Below, piece after piece: positions 53,001 to 64,000 of a stretch of DNA of 64,000 nt. The number at the start of each line of letters is the position of its first letter. The stretch's first letter is position 1. Source of the stretch: Lepidurus packardi (taxonomy: Eukaryota > Arthropoda > Branchiopoda > Notostraca > Triopsidae); contig JAKZAN010000005.1 of the NCBI GenBank assembly GCA_023053545.1, positions 3,410,001 through 3,474,000 of the forward strand, in the 5' to 3' direction. Position numbers and translations under genes: made by a program. Below the pieces are notes generated by a model, which saw nothing but the letters and a program-made list of their open reading frames with translations, had not been told where the DNA came from and did not search any database.

Positions 53001-54293
53001 CAACAAGCAAACTCAGCAGCTAGGAAAAATTCTTATGCATAAAACCAAACGTGCAAGGTCAAATATCTTTCATCTACTACGTGTAAATCTTTTGTTCTTA
53101 TGGCTGTAGCAAACGGTTGCTGCATCTTTTGCTGACCTACCATACCATATCTAAAGCGTCTGAGCAACGTTTTTATCGCGCGACAGTAGTGCGTTTCATA
53201 TGGCCAAGGCCAAATCTTTGTGGTGTCATCTTTGCTATAGTTCAGGGGTAGTAACCTGCCCTCTAGGCATGATGTCGGCTAATGAATCGGTAGCATAGAG
53301 CTTTGGCAGGTGAACGAACTTTTCTGCGTCACAGTTTCGAATCTTTTTCCACTATCTGATTATCTTGCTAGGGAAACTGCTAAAATTTCATCGATACAAT
53401 AAAGGAATCGTTCCCAAAGTAAAAGTTATTCACCTGCCGTAACGGGCTTATGTTCTCTTTCACTTTTCTTTCTTGTTGGAATCGCGCGCGATTGTTGGAT
53501 GGAGAGCAAATGCAGCATTCATGAACTCTCCTTTCGCTTCCGTGACGTCACCATGGTCACGAAGCATTCCCGTACCAGTTTCCCTAGCCTTGGAATAAAT
53601 CGAAGCCGGGTGGGGTCTTTGCTTTATCATTGTCCTAAATTGCACAATTCTTGACTTCCGTGTGCGTAGAAAGAGTGAATTTTGTCCACTATTATGTAGA
53701 AATAACCCTCGAAAAAGAAACCCGAGCCTGATTGAGGTGTTTGCGCAAGTGCTTGCGATTGACACCCGTGACGTCACGGACAAAGGAAGACCTCGGCATA
53801 CGACTAAACAAAGACCGTCCCACCCTCATGCATATACCGTAGTCTTCCCATACATGGACAGTTGGGGCTAAGAATTATCCTTTGTTTAGTTAAAAAGTCA
53901 AGATTTGTTTGCTTTGTTTTTGGTCATTACTTTTTGTTGCGGTAGGCACAAGTCAATGACGACTTCATCCACGTCCGGGCGGTGACGTTTGACGATTCCC
54001 GCTATTTCCCTTCCCTGATGGGTGACGTAGACTCTTTGGCCAACTTGCAAAGTTAGTCCCGAAATGCCTTGAAAGCCGGGACCCACAATATCGACGTGAG
54101 CATATTCGCGTAGGAGCCGACCGTGGTCTAATTTAACAGTATATCTCGTGAAAAGCTGCTGGGTTCCCCAAATGTGCTCTTCTTGAGTTTTGGTCGCTTG
54201 TATGACACTGGGATAGAAGAGTCCATCGTCACCCGGTACGCATACGCGAGTTCCCACAATGGAACGTTTGGCTAATCTTTTGCCGGTAGACAT
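50037..54293 (-). CDS. ZNF395: ZNF395/SLC2A4RG/Glut4EF family C2H2 and C-clamp transcription factor
   Basis: Eight exons on the minus strand, in transcript order: 54293-53931, 52721-52552, 52298-52153, 51675-51464, 50872-50778, 50670-50459, 50376-50282 and 50210-50037; 488 residues. The N-terminus ([14 protein letters not shown]) and a second block ([19 protein letters not shown]) match the conserved start of ZNF395 proteins. [16 protein letters not shown] corresponds to the family nuclear-export/14-3-3 region. A single C2H2 finger is at Cys304, Cys309, His322 and His327. An acidic EEEFYYTE motif follows. The protein ends with a C-clamp ([10 protein letters not shown], then C-x2-C and C), a sequence-specific DNA-binding element shared with TCF proteins. 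The family (HDBP2/PBF, GLUT4 enhancer factor; Drosophila Glut4EF) regulates metabolic and other promoters in the nucleus. Two TGACGTCA sites lie in intron 1 (53543 and 53769). Assignment is very secure. Confidence 0.95.
53543..53776. promoter_or_regulatory. Two CRE palindromes in ZNF395 intron 1
   Basis: TGACGTCA occurs at 53543-53550 and 53769-53776, within 0.8 kb of the ZNF395 start codon. The position and the pairing suggest CREB/ATF input to this gene, by inference. Confidence 0.4.
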
Positions 54294-56147
54294 GGCTTCA
54301 ACCCACTTCTTTCTTTCTAATGCGTATCAAGTTTTCAATCACGGAAAAGATCTCTATTACTAAGTTCCCAATGACGAGTGCAACACTTGTATTGTCCCAC
54401 ACCGGCAACAACGACGCATTATCTTGTTCTGCGGCCGTTTCACCCACAATGAAACCGTTTCACTAAAATATAAAAGAGGTTAACCGTGTTTGTTTGACGA
54501 TTTTACTTTGGACAAGTAACACACACAAACGGATTGACACAAGCAAATAGGCAGCTTTGCTTCGTTGATTAAAAGGAAGATAAATTTTGGGGACGAGGGG
54601 GGAAAGTCTGGCTAAGATGTTGTAGGATCGAAATCAGTTTGCAAATGCGAGAGAACAGGTACGCACAGTGCCGATACACTACAACGAATGCAAATAGGCC
54701 GGCTCGGGAGTCCTATATTCCTTAGGAACGACCTCAACCGCTATACTACGTCGTAGGGAGTTGGTTATGCAGTTGTATATCTGGCTAGCTTGCACTGTGC
54801 ACCAGCTCCGCGTTCACATATCCATAGACAAGGCCGTAGAGCATACAACCCCGGCAGGGAAGCAAAAGGAAAAGCCAATGAGATACCCAGGCCAACGACA
54901 GCAGCAGCTCACGTTCTCCGTTCTCCCTGCCAAGCAAGCGGAAAGTAGGGAAACGGCCAAGACGTTTGGAACGCCCCCGTCGACCGGCAACGCAACGCAT
55001 TAGCCTGGCCCGGTCGCTTAACGGTATATTTATATGTATAGTGACGTATGTGTAACTTTTTGGGTAGGCTCTGCAACTGAAAAGTAGAAAGGCTTTAATT
55101 TTCCTGGAACTAGCACACAGAAACTAGGCCTGGTCTAAAAGCAGAGCTTTGGAAGAGAACTGCGCAGTTGATTGATACAAATCTTTGTTCGTCATGGTCA
55201 CTTCGCTTGATATGGGGTTTTCCAGCTTTGTTCCATTTCCCCTTGGTTTTGCTTTTCTTTCCTCGGGGGGAGGTTCAGGGTAGCGGTAGATACATTTTGA
55301 CCCCATCTTTACCTCGCCCTAGCCTTGCCGTACGGTAGACCGTAACCCTGCCCGAGTCCGAATTAGTCTTTGTCCGAGGCCTTAGCAACAATTTTCCCCC
55401 CTGGTAGGGCTTGCCCGTCTGAGCAACTGAGGACACCCTGAGCAATCCACCCTATCCCCTTGTCCATAATTTCTAGGCATTTGACTTTGCCCTGGTCTAG
55501 CGCTTTTCTCTCTCTTTATTGTTATTCGCAAGAAAGTCTTGCAAACCGGTTGTATAACACTTGATTTATGCCGTATGCCTTACGTAGTAGGTCCTTTAAA
55601 AGCCTTGGATCCGAGACGCTCTTCTCAAGTTCCGAGAAATAGAGGTTGCCCCATTGCGCATTTATGTTCTCCATCAGCTGTTATATATCAACAACGTCAC
55701 GAGACGACGATAAGCTCAAGACGGGACTTCATTGCGACCTACTTTCCCATTGGCTGTCCCTGAATCGGGTTTTTGCTTGCCCTCAATTTTACCATAGAGC
55801 ATAAAGTTTTCATCGTGGAGCCTACATATTTCTAAAGTTGAATTGTATTTAGCGTTCTTAAATACTCAAACACATTGCTAGTTATTCGTCTGATACTTGC
55901 TTGCCTTCTACTATTTTTTGTCTGGTTATGAAGGGATTTTCCTTTCGTGAAACATGGCGGAAAACAGCGCGGAGCCGACACGCCGTGTCGGCTCCGCGCT
56001 GGAGGCCATAGATCCGCCCCTTGCTTGTTATTTGCGTTCGTTTCATTTTGCAATTTGACAAACGCCAAAGATTTTAGACATCTACCAAGAAGGAAGTCTC
56101 GTGGATCATTTTTTTCTCCTGGTGTATATAATTAAGCTAGCCAAGGC
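54294..56147. other. Divergent intergenic region, ZNF395 (-) and CULT gene (+)
   Basis: The two genes are divergent, so both promoters should lie here. No coding exon is recognised. It contains the 37-base palindrome at 55965-56001. A TATATA sequence near 56125 is only about 20 bases from the CULT start codon, so it is probably not a standard TATA box for that ATG. Confidence 0.5.
55965..56001. repeat. Perfect GC-rich palindrome (18-bp arms, 1-nt centre)
   Basis: The arm cagcgcggagccgacacg is followed by one C and then by its exact reverse complement. It lies about 150 bases upstream of the CULT start codon, in otherwise AT-rich DNA. It would form a very stable hairpin or cruciform. Confidence 0.95.
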
Positions 56148-56925
56148 ATGACCTTTTTCACTACCAACCATGTTATATGTAATATTCTTCTAATAATAGT
56201 TGTAATACTGTCTACAGGAGAAGGAAAGCTTTCTTGCTCAGAAGGAAGTAATTTGATCCGCAAGGACTCAAACAAAATTGGTATTTGGTATCATATTGCG
56301 AAAGAAAGTGTGTATGGAACTTTTTGCTTCTTTTTAGATGACGGTTATCTTTGCCGCATGTGTGGGCATCAAGTGGCTTTAGATCCGAACACATTTGAGC
56401 TACCTCCAAGTCCTTTTGCATTGGCAACCTTCAACAAGACCGTCAACTGCCACGAAACAAAGGAGCGCATCACAGTTCCTATTCAAAGACTGAAAAATCC
56501 AGCGAGTCTGGTTTTTGACGTCATCGCTGCCCCTCAGTCTGATTGCATTCCTGTAGGCAAGGTACTGTATTCAAAATAGCTTTCCGAATATGTGAGCAGA
56601 TAAGGATATAAGTAACGTCCTTTCCCTTGTCCTCAATTTAGTGGGACGCGAGAAATACTTGGTATCCTGGTTACAGTTGGAAAAGTTGTCTCTGCACTCA
56701 TTGCGGCAAATTCCTTGGCTGGGCTTTTGAGCCTGACGAACTTGTAGAAAAAGAAACTATCAGACCGTCTTTTCAGCGGTTTTATCTTCTAATTGAAGAT
56801 CATCTTCTGCGCGAGTCAGGTAATCACATTTCACCTAAGGAGAAGGAATCTGATATGATCAAAGCTTCTTGTTTTCAGCTGCCGAGGCTGTAACTACGTT
56901 TCTACCCAAGCTTTTTCGACAGTAG
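56148..56925 (+). CDS. Secreted CULT-domain protein (cereblon-like ligand pocket)
   Basis: Exons 56148-56561, 56642-56819 and 56879-56925 encode 212 residues. Residues 1-26 form a signal peptide with a hydrophobic core (NILLIIVVIL). A CULT domain follows, the fold that in cereblon binds thalidomide-type drugs and C-terminal cyclic imides. Zinc ligands are Cys69 and Cys72 (CRMC) and Cys156 and Cys159 (CTHC). The signature NTWYPGYSW then GWAF supplies Trp145, Trp151 and Trp165. Their spacing (6 and 14) equals that of Trp380, Trp386 and Trp400 of human cereblon. There is no Lon-like or DDB1-binding part, so this is not cereblon itself. It belongs to the group of single-domain secreted CULT proteins, whose role is unknown. 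Odd point: the stop lies only 20 bases before the RAMAC start codon. Confidence 0.9.
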
Positions 56926-57202
56926 GGATTTTACGGGGACAGAAAATGGAATTGACAGAAGCTCAGAAAGAGTTTCTGGATGAGTGCGAAACCCAGTTTG
57001 CTATTCGATACAGTGCAACAGATTCAGAGTATATGAAAGTTCAGTCAAAAGCTTTGTCCAATCCGCCCATAGTCGAGCCGTGGCATGGGAAACCGAAAAG
57101 AGGAGGCGATGGAGGACGAGGTAGAGGAGGACGAGGTGGAGGAGGACATTCAAATTGGTCTCGTGACAATTTCCGGTCGCGAAATGAGTCAGATCATTCA
57201 CG

Positions 57203-59602
<2,400 letters not shown>

Positions 59603-60351
59603 TGAACGTTTCTTCCCGATACAAAAAGTGACTTGTTAGTTTGGGTTGGATGTAAGATTGAAGTGTCGTGTCGAGCGCTTTCGTGGAATATGTAATCTAC
59701 GGATGTCATGCATGGTACCGCCTTGCACCAAATATATAGCTACGAGGTGTGAAAGACACGACAGATTTTGTAACGTTGGTTTTTGGCTTTAGATGCATGC
59801 ATGTCTATATTGCCAGGTTCTGGAGGGCAACTTCAGGCTGTTTAATCAATGTAGAGATAGCAACCTAACGGCGATAGGAACTTTTAAGTTTATTCAACGT
59901 AGCCAGCTCTTCGGCAGTGAAGTTAGTTGCAAGCAAGTGTCAAGCAGAAGCAGTTTATTTAACCGACACAAAAGATTATGTTTATTTCTATTGGATTCTT
60001 GTTCGCATCTCACGTTAGCAGTCAATTGTAGAGTAGATTTGGCAAAGGCGTAAAATATTATCTCCGTTCAGCCATAAATACGTCCGTCCTTATTGCTGCT
60101 ACGACCCACGACGCCAGAGGTCGTCATTGGCAGCTTTGTGGTAAGTACGTGTTTATTTTTGGCACCACACTTTACCGGTAAACATACCCATAGGTAGTTC
60201 GTACTCTACTTCATAATACTACAAAGTGTTATAGTTCTTTTAGTGATATACAGTTGATTTTTCATACAATACATACATCTCTTCATAGATTGTTTGCCTG
60301 GATGCTTGTTTGCGTGTCTCAACCTCTTGTTTAAAAGAGCGGTTGTTAATC
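59603..60351. other. Intergenic and 5' UTR region of NAPRT
   Basis: The segment around 60080-60139 ends in a consensus donor (gtggtaagtacg at 60136-60147) and may be a non-coding first exon of NAPRT. No coding exon is recognised. Confidence 0.4.
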
Positions 60352-63064
60352 ATGAGTACGAATCATGTTTCGTCCCGTTTGATTGCTGTTGGTGGACAAA
60401 ATGGAATTATTCAACCTCTCCTAACTGGTAGTTTTTGTAAATATGGACTTCAGTTCTTAAACTTAGAAGTTTCCTGAATAGATTTGTATCAAATAACTAT
60501 GGCTTATGCTTATTGGAAGTCCAACAAGATACAGGATACTGCTGTATTTGACCTATTTTTCCGCAAGAACCCCTTCCACGGGGAGTTTACCGTGTTTGCT
60601 GGTTTGGAGGAATGTCTGAAATTCTTGAAAAAGTTTACGTATTCCGAGAGTGGTATGACTTCAAATTTGGTGTATTTTGCAGGCTCACATTATAATCCGA
60701 GCACATTTTCTTTCAGATATTGCCTACCTCAAACACGCACTACCACATTATACAGACCCCGCATTTTTCGAATTTCTTTCCACAGTTAACGCTGATGATG
60801 TTAGATTATATGCCATTCCGGAAGGATCAATCGTGTTTCCTAGGTAATTTCATTGAGCTAATGTTTCCTGGCTTCTCACTAATTATCTTTTATACTTAGG
60901 GTTCCTCTGATAAGAGTGGAAGGACCATTGATTGTAGTACAACTTTTAGAAACCACTTTATTAACCCTCGTTAATTATGCTAGGTAACGTTATTCAAACT
61001 CTTACCAAACTCTTATTCAAACTCTTATTCGATACAATGTAATACCTTATACAATTAGTTTGGTGGCTACGAATGCAGCTAGGTATCGCATAGCCGCTGG
61101 AAAGCATATCAAATTGCTTGAATTTGGGCTTCGGCGAGCCCAAGGACCTGACGGTGGCTTGTCTGCATCCAAGTATGCGTACTTAGGTAAGTAATTTTCT
61201 TGTTCGCCTGTGTTTATCGAAACGCTACACGCGAAAGCACAAGCATTTATAGTTTGGGAAACGTTGGTCTAAGGGCCCAACGCTTATTGCTTTGGATGTA
61301 GAAATCTTACGTTCGCATCCACAGTTGGCGTAACCTTTTTTTTTTTAATCTGCCCATTTTTCATTTAAGAACCGTTGTGTCTTCATGTTAATAAGTAAAA
61401 CTTATGCATAGGTGGCTTCGATGGAACAAGTAACGTTTTAGCTGGCAAATTGTTCCACATTCCAGTGAAAGGTACGCATGCTCATGCGTTCGTTAGCTCA
61501 TTTGGTGGATTAGACGAAGTTGAGAATAAAGTAAGGCAAATTAGCTTTAGAGTTTGGGTTTCCCCTCACGAGTTTAATTATCCGTAGACTATCATTCACA
61601 ACGAGACAAACGAAGTTGTGGACTTTCTACAGCTATGTGTCACGCGACGCCAGGAATTGGCGCAGCTTCTTAATATTATGGAAGAGGAGGCGTCTGATGG
61701 TGAATTAGCAGCTTTCGCATCGTATGCAATGGCTTTCCCTGATGGCTTCACGGCATTGGTAGACACCTATGAAACATTAAGGTATGATAATATGCTAATT
61801 GTCATGTTTTTTTAGTGTAGCAAGTCTGATTGGATAAACGATTATTTTTTACCTTCGAAAGCATCCCATTGCCATCTAATCATAGGTATGCTTTCGTTGC
61901 TGGATTTAAATGCTTCGTTCTTACTGCTTCTGTTGTCTTTGACCTTATTACAAAACAAACTACGTAATTAGATTCGTACGCTACTGCTACCAACGCTACT
62001 ATCTAAATACCCTTGCTTGGCTTTGGTAGAGTAGTTCTGGCCTCATTGATCGATGTGATACTTTACCCATTGCTTTTATAGCATATCGTGTTCTTACCTT
62101 AGATCTGGACTCCTCAATTTTTGCGCCGTTGCTGTGGCGTTAAACGATGTCGGCTACCGGCCTGTCGGAGTTCGATTAGACAGTGGCGACTTGGCTTATT
62201 TATCTAACCGAACTAGAGAAGCATTCCGTAAAGTAGCGGACGCTTACGGTCTTCCCTGGTTTTCCCACTTGATGATTGTCGCTTCAAATGACATAAATGA
62301 AGAAACCATCTTGAGTTTGAATGATCAAGGCCATCAAATCGATTGTTTTGGCATCGGGACGCACTTAGGTACCACACCCTTGTAACATATTCGTTATTTT
62401 GCGTGCTAAGCACCGCGTAATTTCAGTGACCTGTCAAAGACAACCGGCTTTGGGCTGTGTGTATAAACTAGTAGAGATCAATAACCATGCAAAGATAAAA
62501 TTAAGTCAAGATCTGGATAAAGTGACCATTCCTGGACGCAAAGATGCCTATCGCTTGTTCGGAGCCGATGGTAAGTAAAGAATTGTGCTTTCCAGCACGT
62601 GTTTAAAAAGTAAGAGATATGTTGTTGTTTTCTTGCAGGACATGCCTTGATAGATCTGTTGCAAAAAGCGGGAGAGCCTGCCCCGGCTCCTGGCCAACGT
62701 GTTTTATGCCGTCATCCGTTCTTAGAATCAAAAAGAGCCTATGTCAGCCCATCACGCGTTGAACCGTTGCTGAAGTTATTTTGGGATTGTGGAAAGCTAA
62801 CTGAAGAACTGCCAACGCTAGAAGCTTTGCGAGATAGATTGCAGACTCATTTACACAGTTTGAGACAAGATCACCGTAGGAATTTGAACCCTACACCTTA
62901 CAAAGTTTGTTTTTCCTCTTTCTTTCTTTTCGAGAAGGGGTTAAGAAAAACTTTAATGTCGTTTAAACATGTCTTGTTTGTGTTAGGTGAGCGTCAGCGA
63001 TAGTCTGTATACGTTCCTTCACGAATTGTGGCTGAAAAATGCACCCATTGGGGAGTTGTCCTAA
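60352..63064 (+). CDS. NAPRT: Nicotinate phosphoribosyltransferase
   Basis: Eleven exons: 60352-60427, 60482-60652, 60717-60843, 60900-60983, 61059-61186, 61412-61530, 61588-61781, 62103-62368, 62427-62570, 62639-62904 and 62987-63064; 550 residues (human 538). The enzyme joins nicotinic acid and PRPP, with ATP use, to give nicotinate mononucleotide, the first step of the Preiss-Handler route to NAD in the cytosol. Family blocks in order: [15 protein letters not shown] near the start, [73 protein letters not shown] and [12 protein letters not shown]. All introns are GT-AG; most are 50-90 bp and the longest, at 61782-62102, is 321 bp. The chosen ATG gives the expected short N-terminal extension. 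Very secure. Confidence 0.97.
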
Positions 63065-64000
63065 ACACATGGACTGCTATCATGGGATTGACGGTTTTTA
63101 TCGTTACCTTACACCCACGTTCGGCCGATAGAAGTAATTGTTATTTCTAGTCCGAGCTGCACACAAGTTTATTGCATCGGATCTTATATTGCTCTAAAAC
63201 TTCCCTCGCAGTCTTGCTAGAACCCTGTGACGGGACAGTATAACGCCCAGAGCACGCTATTTTAGAGTTTGTAGTCGTGTAATGTCTGTCAAATTGTGCC
63301 ATACTACTGTCATTAGTACTTGGTACATAGTATTGTATTTTTAGGAAAGACCCATAGAAAAAAGAAAACGTATAAGTAGTTTGTAATTGACGTCATTATG
63401 TGGCGTATCGTGTCACTGCAGGCCTTATGCTACCTAATGAATAATGGACTGAATTAATCATTGATTGGTCAACTGCTAATTTATTCAAATTTTTATGAGA
63501 AACATGTACAAACATGATAATATATAGCGGTGTAAGGCATTATGGTTTCTTTGGTCATGGGTTCAATTGATTACCTATTATAGGAGGCAATTTTCTTCAT
63601 GCAGTGCTCAGAAAGAAGTGCGTCAAAATTTGGCGCCTAGTTATGTTGCCAACCGCAAGGAGCGCAGTCGGGGAGTAGGCATTGCATTGAGCTGTCCCCT
63701 GTCCGGTCTGTTTGTGTGTGTGAATGTCTTCGAAGGATCGTTTTTAGTGCTTCCGAAAGTCTTAATTTTAAATTTTACATGGCAACTTAATTCTCGGTGG
63801 GTGGGTTATCGTTCCTCAATAACCAAGGTATGTCTCCATTAAGCCATATGCTATACTTACAGTACACATCCCAAAATGCAATGGAAAGGTGTGGTTTATT
63901 GAATTGCACTGCACTGGAAAAAACAAACCCAACATGTTACTTTTACCTGTTAGCGATAAGCTTTGGATATCACATTGAAAAACATTTGTTGTGCTCTTAC
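63065..64000. other. 3' flank of NAPRT, no further gene established
   Basis: One TGACGTCA palindrome lies at 63388-63395. A possible exon begins after an acceptor-like 'cttcatgcag' at about 63594-63603 and reads AQKEVRQNLAPSYVANRKER. I do not recognise it and cannot link it to another exon. Confidence 0.4.

Noticed and set aside
63604..63711. Possible first-seen exon of a gene continuing beyond the window (AQKEVRQNLAPSYVANRKER)
   Set aside because: It has an acceptor-like sequence and a plausible frame, but no recognisable family and no linked exon inside the window.

Overview
The window is animal nuclear DNA. Coding regions are split by many short introns (about 50-90 bp, GT-AG), promoters with TATA boxes occur, decayed hAT transposons are present, and the recognisable genes are metazoan. 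The very compact introns, the CUB-trypsin protease pair, and single orthologues of SURF4, PTP4A, RUSC, ZNF395/Glut4EF, RAMAC and NAPRT fit an arthropod best. A crustacean such as a Daphnia-like branchiopod is my inference and is not proven. No bacterial operons, CRISPR arrays, rRNA, convincing tRNA or viral genes were seen.

Layout. 1-16.2 kb: no recognisable coding gene. It holds a locally duplicated block with CRE palindromes, a fold-back repeat at 12.3 kb and homopolymer tracts. 16.2-17.4 kb (+): SURF4, an ER cargo receptor. 18.1-20.2 kb (-): an eight-exon gene for a 417-residue secreted protein I cannot assign. 22.0-22.8 kb (-): PTP4A/PRL prenylated phosphatase. 22.8-29.5 kb: no gene seen. 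29.6-37.4 kb (+): a RUN-domain protein of the RUSC family, without the SH3 domain of the vertebrate proteins. 37.9-43.1 kb: transposon-rich stretch with a decayed hAT element, a second hAT 3' fragment and a second copy of the 12-kb repeat family. 43.5-45.9 kb (+): CUB-trypsin protease copy 1, on a segment duplicated from 57.2-59.6 kb. 47.3-48.8 kb (+): a protein with the USPL1 N-terminal zinc-binding module but no peptidase domain, followed by a fold-back element. 50.0-54.3 kb (-): ZNF395/SLC2A4RG/Glut4EF transcription factor. 56.1-56.9 kb (+): secreted CULT-domain protein. 56.9-57.3 kb (+): RAMAC, starting only 20 bp after the CULT stop. 57.7-59.6 kb (+): CUB-trypsin protease copy 2. 60.4-63.1 kb (+): NAPRT, the first enzyme of the Preiss-Handler NAD route.

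The genes are mostly unrelated housekeeping or signalling genes and do not form one pathway. The notable points are local. (1) The protease duplication carried a 3' fragment of RAMAC as a passenger, and the two protease copies differ mainly in substrate-specificity loops while their introns are almost identical. (2) CULT and RAMAC are packed so tightly that a dicistronic or trans-spliced transcript is plausible. (3) The secreted CULT protein keeps all three tryptophans of the cereblon ligand pocket at exact spacing. (4) The RUSC-like protein has two SxIP-type motifs and four RPxSC repeats.

Exon coordinates were worked out by eye from splice consensus and reading-frame continuity. In each multi-exon gene the summed exon length is a multiple of three, which is an internal check but not transcript evidence.
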